Shown here piece by piece: positions 12,961 to 24,800 of a DNA stretch of 64,000 bases. The translations under genes were made by a program, and so were the position numbers. The notes beneath the pieces are model-generated. The model was not told the origin of the DNA. It ran no database searches and saw nothing but the letters and a program-made list of their open reading frames with translations. The DNA lies in NCBI GenBank assembly GCA_037903475.1, contig JBAJFG010000560.1:434001-498000 (forward strand), read 5' to 3'. The number at the start of each line of letters is the position of its first letter. The first letter of the stretch is position 1. The stretch is from Ancylostoma caninum. Taxonomy: Eukaryota > Nematoda > Chromadorea > Rhabditida > Ancylostomatidae.

Positions 12961-13545
12961 TGCCCCGCCGCGCCGCGCATATGATGAAGGATAAGCGGTT
13001 TTTACAGTTTTGAGCATGGTGCGGCGCGGCGGGAGAAGAGAACCGCTGCGAGCTGACTTCTCACCCCGCAGTGAACACCCAGTTTGCCGCGTTGTCGCAG
13101 CGGCAAAGAATGCCACAAAGCATTCCTTGCCGCAGCCGCATTGCAGCTCGCAAAGTGACGCGCCGCGGCAAAAAGTGTACAAGGACCCCCTTGCGGCATT
13201 TGCCGCAGCGAGCTCGCGCTAGCCGCATTGCGTTCCCCCGCCCCTTAACCATAGGGTGCGGCGCGTCAAAAGTGTGAAAACTCCTGTAGGACGTGGCAAC
13301 ACAGAGCGAGCTCGCACGCAAGTGCCACGAGCAGGGGGGGGGGGAGGGCTTCCAGAGATTTTGCCTCGCGCGAGCCCTCCGCGGCACTTTGCGAGTCACG
13401 AAGCTGAATGGTCTGGGGTATTCGTTGCGGCGCGGCAAATCCAACGCAACTTCCAGAGCGAGATGTTTCCCGCGCGCGGGTCACTTCTCCCGCTACGCCG
13501 CGCCGCGGATAGGAAAATGTCTGAAACCCGCTTGAAGGGTGACCT
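12960..13545. repeat. GC-rich, CpG-rich repetitive block
   Basis: About 600 bp of gcggcgcgg / ccgcagc words. Six overlapping open frames on both strands are a composition effect, not genes. Base composition differs sharply from the AT-rich neighbours. Confidence 0.55.
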
Positions 13546-15240
13546 TTAGCCGGTGCTCAAAGGCAGCACTCCCGGAGATGTTCGTTACGCACATTTCGCC
13601 GTATCCCAAAAACCCATACTAGAATGTTTAAATGGGATACGTTCCCCAGCCGCGTTGCACCGTCCGCGAAGGACTACAGCATTGACAGGAATACGGTTGG
13701 AGGAGGCAATACGAGAGATCCGTTGATAAACTTGCGATGTGCAGCAGGCTTTGATCATGGTTTGGGAACGTATCTCGTGCAACCTAGTAGAACTCATTTT
13801 TAGTTTTAGTGGTGAACTAGGGCGAAGCGTGCAAGAAATCCACGAAAACGGAAGCTATCTTTTTAATGCGCGTGACTTGACGTCCATGGTTCGGTCAGGC
13901 GCGTGCAGGCGAGTGACCAAGTCTATTTGTAGGTGAGTTTGCGTGGGCGGGCAGCAGAACGTCCACACTGAAATCTGCGTCCGCGGCGATATACTCGCAT
14001 GCGGGTGGCAATTCTCGGTGTTCTACTTACTGTTACGATTCTCTAGCAAGCAACTGCACAGTAAACGGCTTACTTCTGTTGTGAAATTCCGTGACTGCTG
14101 CCCCTAAACGCGGTGTTTCACCTCAGAATCGATTTTTAGATTCTGAGGAATATCAGAAGAATGTTCAGGCGGTCATCAGAAGAATGTTCAAATCACAACG
14201 ATATACATATTCCGCTACAAAAGTGCAGAAGAATCAACAGTTAAAACCCTTTTTTCGAAACGTCTGAGGTGCGTCATACCGCAACTTCGCAACTCCTATA
14301 ATAATAGTGTCCATAAATTCTCCAGTGCTCTCTATGTTCACTCCGTTGTTTTGGTAACGAATAGGAAGCTGTAGGAAGTGCTCCCTCTTCATAAATGACA
14401 TTGGCGTATTGTGCTACATTGAAGGGCTTCAATGTAGCCTTACAAAATTTGAATGTTCATAGTTCCGTTCACCTCAGTCGTGGGCAGGTGTGACTTCAGG
14501 ATCCAAAATGGGCAGAATTCGCTCTCTATCCTACGAGTTTTAAAAAGCAGGGAGTGGCTGAAATTTGCACTCAGGGGGTGGTCCTTTCAGAATCTTAGTA
14601 CTTCGAGATGATTTATGCAATAACAGCTGGTTTTTCATTGGATTATGTTTTCAATGAGTGGTGACGTATCGGTAAGGGGTAGTCGAGGTATGTTCAACTT
14701 TTATGGGGACCGAACCGAGCTGTTTCAGCGAAATTCTGCAGTGAGTGGCTAGCAGAACGGTTCGCTCCACGGAGTCGAAAATCCTTTAAAAATACATTAA
14801 AAGTTTTAAGCTAGAACATATGGCGCTTCCTCCACACAGAAATTGCGGAAGGCGGCGAGAAAAAATGCAGCATATACAAATACTAAACTATCTTCGCATT
14901 TGAAGCATGATTTATAGTGGCGACCACCAGTGCTGGACGCACGAGTGGCAAGCCAGGAAAGAGTGCGGAAAGAAAGTGGCAGCTTCACCACTTCGCAGAC
15001 TTGGAATGAATGGTAGGAGTGCTGGAATATTAATTTCAACACTAAATAGGAGAAAAGTAGATAATAATACTAAATTTTTGTTTGTTTTTGAAGTAATTTT
15101 GAAAGTTTGACCACCCATTCTCAGGCGGGAGGAAGAGAGGGGGGGGGGGGGTGTGCCACAGGCAACTACATATTTAGCAGTTCGCCGGCGATCAATTGTT
15201 GAAAAAATAAAATCCATGTCTCCGGCATGGACTCAGGGAC
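13546..15240. other. Stretch without recognised gene
   Basis: Contains homopolymer runs (for example a G run near 15,140), but no ORF with a recognisable domain and no RNA gene. Confidence 0.3.
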
Positions 15241-15247
15241 TTTAGGA

Positions 15248-15425
15248 ACCGGGTGCATGGGATCTGCATCAGATCTCCATGGGGTTGATAAATGCATCCG
15301 TCATTTATAACCAATCCCGTGGAGAAGCGATGCAGATCCCACGCAAAACTGATGCATCTTCAATACCAGAGCAACTCGGTTTTGCATGGGATCTGCATCG
15401 GTTCTGCATCACCCCATGCTTCCAA
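15248..15425. repeat. Small imperfect fold-back
   Basis: The word gcatgggatctgcat(c/g) occurs at about 15,255 and 15,383, and gatgcagatcccacgcaaaa (its complement) lies between at about 15,328. A locally folded repeat results. No coding content. Confidence 0.5.
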
Positions 15426-15723
15426 CGCATATCAGTCCCTCCCTGGCTTTCTTCAAAGTTCCTGCGGATGATCCTCCCTATCCTCCCTACCAGTGGTGTT
15501 TTTTTTCAGACGTCTTCCATGCTCTTCACAAAATTAATCAAAAGATAGAGCCATTATTTCTACTACATCGTTACGCCCCACTGTCCACATCAATTTCGAG
15601 AAAAAATTAATGATTTTGAGGCACTAAAGAAGGGTACTCGAAATGCTGGCCATTAATGTGATATTCGCTCTGCAACTTCTTTCTTCAACTTTTTCCTCCT
15701 TTGGTAACGTGGTCCCCTTTGGT

Positions 15724-16640
15724 CTAACGCCACTTCTTCCTGTATTGTGCCTTATCGGGATGAATTCCTGCTAACTTGAGGTCGACGTGTATCATGTCCA
15801 GCCGTCGTTGTTTTGGGCGCGCTTTTGACCGCTCGCCTGATACGTCTAGGTTGAAGCTGATTTTGCAGACTTTTTCACCGTCAGCACTTAAAGCGCGATT
15901 GAACCATCGTGGATGACCTTCGCGGAGCTTGTCGTCAGTATCAGTCATGTCAAATCTCTGCCGTATGTCCTGGTTGCAGATATAATCGAGACGTGTGATG
16001 CCAGTCATCCACCGCAGCACTTTCATCTCCATGACGCCTCAAGCGGCGTTCTACTTCTTTCGTCGCACACTCGCACTCAACGCCATAGAGTGTGAAGGAG
16101 TGATCTTTATAATGCACATAACCGGCCGGTGTTCAGTGGCAGTGGCATGATTATGGTATCGGTAATGAGACTCAGATCGAGATCCCTCACAAGGTAGAAG
16201 TATATCTGTATCTTGATGCTGCCACTGTAGACGAATACAAGCTGGTATTGGCGCTTACGGAACCTCGCGTTAACAATGACGAGATTGTGACCACATGACT
16301 GCTCAGATCTCCTGCGACGATGACCGTTCTTCTGATGCTATTGCAGAGGGTTGTCACCAATGGGCCTCCAGAAGTTGTTCTTGACTCGATCCGAGCAGCC
16401 ATTCTGTGGGCATGTTCAGGGAAGAAGTGGACGCGACGGTTCAAAGTAATGATGATGATCTTCCTTAGGCGGTCGTTAACACGCTCTTAACCTAGTACAG
16501 GATTCCGGAAATTTCAGAGAGCTGACACTTCTCCTGGACTGCCGTTGTAGACGATCTTGGAGGCGCCCCAGATGTCCTGACTACCTGTATGAAGTGTGGT
16601 CTCCCCTCAGAAATTTTCCAAGTTCATGTAGATGGCCTCG
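15724..16640 (-). pseudogene. Internally deleted RTE-type LINE fragment
   Basis: The minus-strand reading matches the LINE at 21,325-24,751. 15,724-16,095 is the end of the reverse transcriptase (RWMTGI..LDYICNQDIRQRF, then GERSKARPKQRRLDM). 16,150-16,640 corresponds to the endonuclease (RRVHFFPEHAH, TVIVAGDLSSHV). Most of the reverse transcriptase between them is missing and there are frameshifts and stops. A mariner remnant begins 44 bp beyond. Confidence 0.8.
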
Positions 16641-16683
16641 ATCTCATTCAGACTCGTCTTGATTATTAGTTCGGGTTATATTA

Positions 16684-17583
16684 GGTTGATGCAAAAGAAA
16701 TGGCGCCATTTTTTTTCAAAAGCACATAATTTTGTTTGAACGAGATAGGGGATCAGGATTTGGTAACTGTTTTGTAGAGCAAAGAAAACTCTTTCGTGCT
16801 CTTCGTATGAAAACTGTTCTCTTCAGCTATAGTCAAGAAATAATTGAAAATATCCATAATAGAAAAAATAGAAAAAAAATAGAAAACTCCAAAATAGAAA
16901 ACTCGTCTTCGATTTTGCCAACTTCAATGATTTTTCTACAACATTACAAGCAATATGGTTCAAAACACCTTCCTTGCATTTGGTAAAGAATTGTCTATCG
17001 CATCCCCATATGAGCTCTGGTGCAACTCTTTCGGTTTTGTGGGAATACAGATTAGCACTTTTCGGGTAATTTCCTTTGTTATCTCTAGGATTATTGCCGG
17101 ACGATTCGCTTCAAGCTATTTTTTGGAAGCAAAACCCCCAACAGTACCTATTGTTGTTATTTGCTTGAAAAAGTCGCAAAGGGCCCGCTGGACGCTCAAG
17201 GACCCTTATTATGCATGACAGCTTCAGGTCAAATTTTGCTTCCGAGAGTTGGCTTAAATCTCGATAACTTTGCAGAAAAATGGTTTAGTAGCCAAAACAT
17301 TCTCAAGGAAAATTATCGTATGGCTGCCACCTCCTAGGCTCTAGAAGCCTTTGTTCCACGAGAAAAAAAACCCTCCAAACATGACGATATTGAGACGGGG
17401 TTCTCAAAGTTCTTCGCATAGCAGTTCCCGGAGTTCTGAGCGGACGGCGTCAAAGAGCTGCTCATACAATAAGCAGTGGTCCCTGCTAATCAGAGAAGTT
17501 TTATTTGTCGAAGTTATCATCCATTAAAGCTGTGGAAAAAAATAGAACTAACCCAGAAAAGCGCCATTTCTTTTACATCAACC
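16684..17583. mobile_element. Second degenerate mariner-type element flanked by TA
   Basis: 900 bp. The ends are ggttgatgcaaaagaaatgg and ccatttcttttacatcaacc, each abutting TA (16,682-16,683 and 17,584-17,585). Near the 3' end a frame reads IETGFSKFFAS, similar to the usual mariner C-terminus (a '...gl..fFasks..F' pattern), then breaks. Decayed transposase. It is a different subfamily from the copy at 1,501. Confidence 0.83.
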
Positions 17584-18419
17584 TAATAAGTTCTTCGAGA
17601 GGACTGATGTGAGGGCCAGGCTTGTTTTTACAAAGATACACTCTACTCTCACCGGTTGTGAGAATTTTTTTCTTTCAGCGTTGGAAACGTCATTATTGTG
17701 CAGTGCTTTCTCGTTCTGTTCACTCAAACTACCCGTACCACATCTTTTTGGCTTGCTCTATTGGATCTTCTATTATGGTCTTTCTTGATTTAAGCAGCCT
17801 AGATAACAGCTAGAACCTCGTACTCACCGACCCTGACATATCGGTGACTCCTATCACATGAGTGCGGGGTTTGTGGAGGACCGTCATGCCTTCTTTGCCT
17901 ATGAGGAATCGGGTTTCACGCTATCAAATGTAGGAATGTTATACATGAGTCGACGCAGAACGACGAGATTGTCGCCGCACTTTTTCACAAGATTTCTACA
18001 GAATCCTAAAAAATGGCTCCAAAGTTCAAAAGTCCGGGACTTAGCACAGCAAGATAGATTTTTCAAGCAACGGAACTTTCAAAGGTTCAAGTATATCAAA
18101 CTGCATTCGAAAACATATCGATGGCGCGTCAGTCTCTGTGCCGTCGATATGTTTTCGAACATTTTGGCCGTACATTTTGCTGGGTTTGAAGGTGAAATCT
18201 CAGTTTTCAAGCACAAGATTGGAAGAAATCAACGAAGTTTGAGTTCCATTTAATCCAGTTTTAATGCAGTGAGCCGACCCTGCGACCACTATACGTTGCA
18301 AAAAGGAAGTCGACATGCCCTCAAGACATACTCGAACTTGATTTTGAATGCTCGTATCCGGGCAAAGACATGCAAAAAATCCTGTCGTCCAAATTTGCGA
18401 GTGTGTATGCTAGATATGT
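17584..18419. other. Stretch without recognised gene
   Basis: Holds a plus-strand ORF (17,858-18,253, 131 residues) with no recognised domain. Inside it ttcgaaaacatatcgatggc pairs with gccgtcgatatgttttcgaa (about 18,106-18,163). That inverted repeat argues against a real coding region. This is where the receptor's TM4 exon might be expected, but I did not find it. Confidence 0.35.
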
Positions 18420-18603
18420 ACAGGGAACTCCAAATGTTCGCAGGCAAGGGGCGTGTCAGGCGCTCCGCATGCTGGCTCTGGTTCTTCTGCTTCCGCAGCA
18501 GAAGCAGAAGAACCAGGGCACCATGTAGAGCGCCCGCGTCTCTGCCCAGCGGCGCGCCCGCTATGGCCACGCCCTTTGTCTGCGAACATTTGGAGTTCCC
18601 TGT
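18420..18603. mobile_element. 184-bp MITE with about 36-bp terminal inverted repeats
   Basis: Left end acagggaactccaaatgttc matches the complement of the right end. An inner hairpin (ctggttcttctgcttc / gcagaagcagaagaacca) fills the middle. Flanks give either a 4-bp duplication (atgt at 18,416-18,419 and 18,604-18,607) or a TA duplication if the element starts at cagggaa. Confidence 0.85.
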
Positions 18604-18782
18604 ATGTGACCTTCACTGTATGCCGGTACGCATCCAGAGCAATCATGATTTACCACCATCAACTTGAGGAAAAGAAGTGGGAGAAATTATTAGAAAAATC
18701 GAAAATAATTACTAGGATTAAACAAATGCTTCCAATCCTACACTGTTAGTTTCCTGTCAATAATACAGATTACAGAACGAAC

Positions 18783-18898
18783 CTGTTCGATTGTAACAAT
18801 CAGTGCTCTGTCAGTCCTCTCGCGGATCTTTTTCAACCTCCCATGAATAAGAAAGTAACAACGACTGATGTCGGCCTCACGAAAGGCTATCTTATGCT
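18783..18898 (-). CDS. Receptor exon L: amphipathic helix before TM4
   Basis: 116 bp. It reads HKIAFREADISRCYFLIHGR then LKKIRERTDRALIVTIEQ. The basic amphipathic character fits the MA helix directly preceding TM4 in nicotinic receptors. Acceptor is ctttttcag, donor gttcgt, phase 0. The next exon should begin with a 'EW...' and TM4; none was recognised between 1 and 18,782. Confidence 0.72.
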
Positions 18899-21800
18899 CT
18901 GAAAAAGCACCAGTGAATTCAATTTTGCTCTTAAGGAATAAAAAATGACCGAAACAAAACCTTTCTCACTGTCAGCAAATGAAAGCGTTGAGAAACCCGA
19001 AGATATCTCTTTTTGTTTTGCAGAATGAGCTCGCCTCATATTCCTAGCGTTGTTCCGAGGCAGAATTCCATCTCCAACCTTGCGATCCAGGTATAGTTGT
19101 TCCAAACCGTTTCTAAGCAGTTCCACTGTTTATTGAAGGAGAGGTCTCCAGGAAAAGCAACTAATTTCTTTGTTTACTAGTTGTATTGGTAAGAATAGCA
19201 TCCAAACACCTTATCTTCTTCAAGGATGTAGTCAACGAATGTGGTGCCAGTGAAGCTTCGCCACATCCAAACCTTTCAATCTGAAAACATAGCCCAGCAT
19301 ACGTGCTCATGAGTTTGCTTAATAAATAGGTGAAGTGGTCAACAAATCAGCACAAAAATGGAGTTAAAACTTGGTGACCACTCACATCTTCCAGCTCCTT
19401 GATGAACAGATTGGAGTCATTCTTGTGTATTGAATTATACAGAACTGGTCGCGGAGGCCTGGTGAGGAACGTAAGTTTGGGAAGCAGTTCGAGGAACAAA
19501 CAGCGGAACTGAAACTAACAACTGTTGTCAAGCTTTTCGCATGCATAGTTTGTGGCCTCATGTAAATGGAATAACGTTGAATGTGTAATGACGAAATCTG
19601 TCTAGTCCTGTGGTTGAAATCGCATGTGCTCGCATGACCTTCTGCGCATCATATGCCAATTTGTAGTTACTGGCCAGATTTGTATACATAGATATCCCAG
19701 ATTTTTTCATAGATTTGTATACATAGATGTATACATAGATATCCTGGATTCGTGAAGTATAATATTATGTGTTAACCACAAGTCCTCGCGCTTTTTTCGG
19801 CAGCACTTTTCTCCACCGATTTGTTATCTTTTGGATACAAGTCATATACGATTCGAAAGTACTGATCTTCTCTATAAGGATAATATAAGCAGTTTTTTTC
19901 TAAAACGATGGCTTGGTTAAGTTTTGAGCCTGCGAAGAGGAGTGATGAATCAATGAAAATTAGCGCAACCGACAGATGCCTATCCTGCCATTCAGTTAAG
20001 CTTCGAAAGACCGAAAAAAATTGTGCAAGCGACTTCTACTAAGTATGAAAGTGATGCTTTGTTCGAAATGACTGGTCATCAGCAGTTTTTAAGCTCAAAG
20101 AAGACATATTTGGTCCCAATGACACCAACCACTTTGACCGAACAGATTTCTCTCACGAACACCTGGGAATCGCTCCAGAGGACTTGTATGGCCTCTATGA
20201 TCATCATACTTCTCAAAGCTACCAAATAACTGAGGAATTGCTGTTGAAAGGATCCAGCCGTGTAGGTCTACTGATCTTGCCCACAATAACGTCGGACCCT
20301 ACTTTTGCCAACACCGTCAAACTGCCCCTCCAAAAGTTCGATTGGTGATGTCCTTCCGCGTGTATATTCTACAGAGCTTACTCAAACAGTATCGGGTGCT
20401 TTTTGGCCCCTGTTGAATACAAGAAAGAAATGTTGTTTTTTTTTCTCAATTAAGTGTTTCTTTTTATGTTTAGAATTTAAGTGATTCAATTGATTTGTGA
20501 AAACTCATCTTGATATTATTGTGGAGGAAGGAAAGCGCTTTCAGAAGGTATAAAGCGCGTTACGGAAAATGACAATATGTCAGGAAAAATTGCAACTGAA
20601 AAAAGCGCAAGGACTCATGTTAACACCTAATATTAGTAAGAGGTATACATCAGTGGCGGACGCAGAAAGTGCTAGGGAGGGGGGGAGGGGCGTGGGAAAA
20701 AAGTGGACTCCGCCGGTTTGGGGACCCAGACGGAAAATAAAATTAATAAAAAAGCTTAATTATAATGATAAATAATTAATAAAAATTATATTAAAAATAA
20801 TAATAAAAATAAACTAATAAAGATAAACTAATACAAGATTTTTACATGTATTGTAAAGTAATTTCAAAAATTTGCCGACTCATTCTCGGGGGGGGCCACC
20901 CCCCGAGAATGGGGCGGCAAATGCGCGGGGGGGGGGGGCGAGGGGAGCGGCGTCCGCCATATACGTACATATTATACATACAATCGCGGTCAATAAGGTA
21001 TGATCAATGACATGTTGAAGGTGGAACTTTTCATTACTAGTTCCCCTACGTCTGCGCTCTAGAAAATTTTGTTGCACTACCATGATTTATATAAGAGAAT
21101 AAGCAAACTTGGGATTGAGCTATTTGGTCGGAAGTACTCTTTCGTTTCTCTGCATGACATTGACACAAATTGCTTTCAAACAGAACTACCGCGTTCCAAG
21201 TCCAAATTCACCACTTCCATCAACATGATGGTTCCTCATTTGTATCGCCGCATTTGGATCCGCAGAGGAGTTACTTTAAATCGTACCTTGAGTGAGTAAT
21301 TTGCTGTAACAGTCGTGACCTGTACCACGGATCTCCCTCCTACGAGGGATCCCAGCCGATTTGCTGCGAGGCTACATGGCGCGACCCCGGGTGGCGGATA
21401 GGGGGTTTACCGCGGACCAAAAGCAGCCATGCGCTTGCCCTGCGACGCGGCTAGATCTAGGGGATGGACTCCTTAGTTCGACAGTGCTGGATTCGATTCA
21501 TACGGCCGGCATATGAGTGTGAACATGCACTCACGCGCGTGGGTGTGTGCAAATGCTTTGTGTGGGCTGTATCCTGCAGTTCGGATTTGGCCAAAAGCTC
21601 GCATTCTAACGACTGGGAAGCGCATGAGAGGCGAGTAGGGGCCGCCTCTAACAAATAAGTCCCTTGTCCACGGGGGGAATCCTTCTCCTCGTCATTCGAA
21701 TGCCGGCGACAGGCCGTAGTGACAGGCCGGCTGACGAACACCCCACGTCACATCTAATGGATCATGACGTCAAATGGATTCAAGAAGAAGGCTACGGCGT

Positions 21801-24800
21801 ACGCGGGAATCGACGCCCACTCGCGGGGCCCGGTGAGTGTGGACAATAATATGCGAGGGTCCCCGATGCTTCGCGAACGGCGGCATCGGGGGGCAAGCAG
21901 GCGAGTCGTTAAGGATAACAACGTGGCCAAGACGCGTATTGCTACTTTGAACGTCGGCACGTTGACAGGCCGTTCATTTGAACTGGCAGCAGCACTGCAG
22001 CGCCGTCGAATCGACTTGTGTGCGGTGCAGGAGACGAGGTGGTCTGGCAGCAAATCCAAGGACATCGGGTGCGGATTCAAAATCGTCTACAATGGTAGCC
22101 CAGGTACAAGAAATGGTGTCGGCATCATTGTCTCCGAACGGTTCAGGGATTCCATAGCAGGCGTGGAGCGTTTTGACGACCGTCTTATGAAGATTGTTGT
22201 GGTCACGTTGGAAAGGCGCATCCATTTTTTCTCGGCATACGCCCCACAGACCGGATGTTCAGATCGAGCCAAAGACGACTTCTGGGCGCTGATTGATGAG
22301 AAGACCGCTGCAGTACCACCAGAAAATACGGTCATTATTGCAGGGGACTTGAATGGGCACGTAGGATCGACGAAGGACGGCTACAGATGCCACGGCGGCT
22401 TCGGATACGGGGTGCGTAACGAGGATGGTGAGCGCATTCTCGATTACGCCGAATCTCATAACCTTGTTATAACGAACACGAGATTCCGGAAGCGACCATC
22501 CCACCTCGTCTCCTTCTACAGCGGCAGCAACACGACACAGATGGACTACGTGCTCGTGAGGTATCAAGACCAGAAGCTCGTCACGGATGCGAAAGTCGTA
22601 CGGTATGAGACGGTCGCGTCGCAACACCGGCCGCTAATCTGCACAATGAAAATCACGCCGCCAAACAAGAAGCGCGTCGAACGATGTGGGCCGGCTCGGA
22701 TCATGTGGTGGAGATTAAGAGAGGAAAGAAATAGCAGTCATCTCTCACATTCAGTTGCCACCCATCACGAACGTCGACGAAACATGGCAAAAGGTAACTG
22801 ATGCTGTCTTCGCAACTGCTCGCTCCGAACTCGGCACGACCAGACCTGAATGATGGAAGATTGACAGGAAGACTTGGCTTTGAACAGAGGAAGTGAGGGT
22901 GAAAGTTCGCGAAAAGAAGCGGCTCTACCACTCCTTCCTTGACAATAAAATGACAGACAACTGAAGGAGTTACCGCGAAGCGAAAAGGGCTGCTAAGAAG
23001 GCTGTAGCCGCAGCGAAGGCGACTCATTACGATGAAGTCTGTAAGAAGTTAGACTCGAGGGACGGTGAGCGCTTCATCTAAAGACTCGCGAAATCGCGTC
23101 AGCGCCAAGCAAACGACGTCGAGAAGTTTCACGGCTTCAACGACGAGCAAGGCCACCTCCTGATGGATTACAAGAAGGTGATGCAACAATGGAAGGATTA
23201 TTTTGAGGAGGTCTCGACGGAAGAATTTGCCCATCCATCCGTCCCAGAAGTTCCGCTCACCTTCGGACCAGTGCAGCCAATCACCATCGAAGAGACCATG
23301 TATGCACTGAAGCGAATGAAGCCAGGCAAAGCGACTGGTCCAGATGATATGGCAGCAGAATTGTGGAAGTCGCAGTGCTGGAACTCCGCTGATTGGTTAA
23401 CGAAATTTTTTAATCTAGTCATAGCGGAGAAGAAGGTGCCCGTGGACTGGCAGCAAAGCACTACCATCCCAATCTGGAAGGGCAAGGGTAGCCCCGCTGA
23501 CTGCGCGAACTATCGACCAATCCGTCTTTTGTCGCATACCATGAAGATCTTCGAACGCATCATTGGTCGCCGGATTCGCGAAATCGTCCAGCTATCTCCC
23601 AACCAATGCGGCTTTGTATTCGGATGCGGCACTACCGATGCCATCCACGCCGCCCGTCTCCTGATCGAGAAGCATCGTGAAAAGAAAAGACCATTGCACC
23701 TAGCTTTCCTAGATCTGGAGAAGGCCTTTGACCGCGTCCCCCACGAAGTCATTTGGTATGCTCTGCGGCTTCACGGCATCCCCGAAGAGCTGATCGAATG
23801 GGTGCGGATTCTTTACGCCGATCACAGGAGTAAAGTGCAGGCGGCCGCGGGTACATCGACGGAGTTCCCCATAACCGTGGGCGTAAAACAAGGCTCAGCC
23901 CTTTCCCCGCTTCTTTTCATCGTAGCCATGGATGCCATCACAAAGGAGCTTCACAAACCAGCGCCGTGGACGCTGCTGTACGCGGATGACGTAATGCTTG
24001 CATCCGAAGACAAGGGTAAACTTGAACGACAGACGCAAGCGTGGAGTGACCAGCTGGCACGGTTCGGCCTCCGCCTCAAAGTTAAGAAGACCGAGTATTT
24101 GACCACCGACGAGCACGAGTCTGGCATTATCAAAGTTAATGGCACGGATCTTCCGCGAGCCGCTACGCTCAAATACCTCGGCTCAGTGGTTTCATCAGAC
24201 GGCAGCCTCGTCCATGAGATCACCGCACGCGTTGCCGCTGCGTGGTTGAAGTGGCGTTCACTGACTGGTGTGCTGTGCGACAAGGACATACCAGACCGGT
24301 CGAAGATCTACCGTACCGTGGTACGTCCTGTCGCGCTGTATGGTGTCGAGTGCTGGCCCGCCACTAAGGAAATGGAACGCCGAATCAGTGTCACTGAGAT
24401 GAGGATGCTGCGATGGATGGGTGGCTTTAAGCAGCTAGATCGCATATGCAACCAGGACATACGACAGCGATTTGGGGAGCTGCGATAGCCGACAAGCTCC
24501 GTGAGAAGCGTCTGCGGTGGTTTGGTCACGTTCTTCGCGCTGATGGCGACAAAGTCTGTAGGATTGGCTTTGACGTAGAGGTACCAGGAAAGCGACCCAA
24601 AGGACGACCAAAGCAACGATGGCTTGACACCGTACACGGTGACCTCAAGACGGCTGGGATCCATCTCGACCAAGCGCACGACAGAGCACTCTGGCGTCAA
24701 AAGATTAGCAAAGCGGACCCCGCTGCGAAACGAACGCTAAGAAGAAGAAGAAGTCGTGACCTGTAGTTCATGTCTTTACATAAAAAAGTGGGATTACCAA

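Larger units (their letters stand above)
21325..24751 (+). mobile_element. Full-length RTE-type LINE with 14-bp target-site duplication
   Basis: Element of 3,427 bp between identical 14-mers agtcgtgacctgta (21,311-21,324 and 24,752-24,765). It has a GC-rich 5' leader, an apurinic-type endonuclease, a reverse transcriptase and a short aag-repeat 3' end, as RTE elements have. It sits in the 7.1-kb receptor intron, antisense to the gene. Frameshifts near 22,740 and 24,475, and several stops between 22,840 and 23,085, mean that it is no longer autonomous. The intact duplication indicates moderate age. Confidence 0.9.

Noticed and set aside
12952..13549. Cluster of six overlapping ORFs on both strands
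   Set aside because: Caused by GC-rich, stop-poor repetitive sequence; no domain in any frame.
17622..17813. Plus-strand segment with a hydrophobic LFGLLYWIFYYGLS-like reading, possible Cys-loop TM4
   Set aside because: Opposite strand to the receptor, only in a shifted frame, no splice context linking it to other exons. Chance resemblance is more likely.
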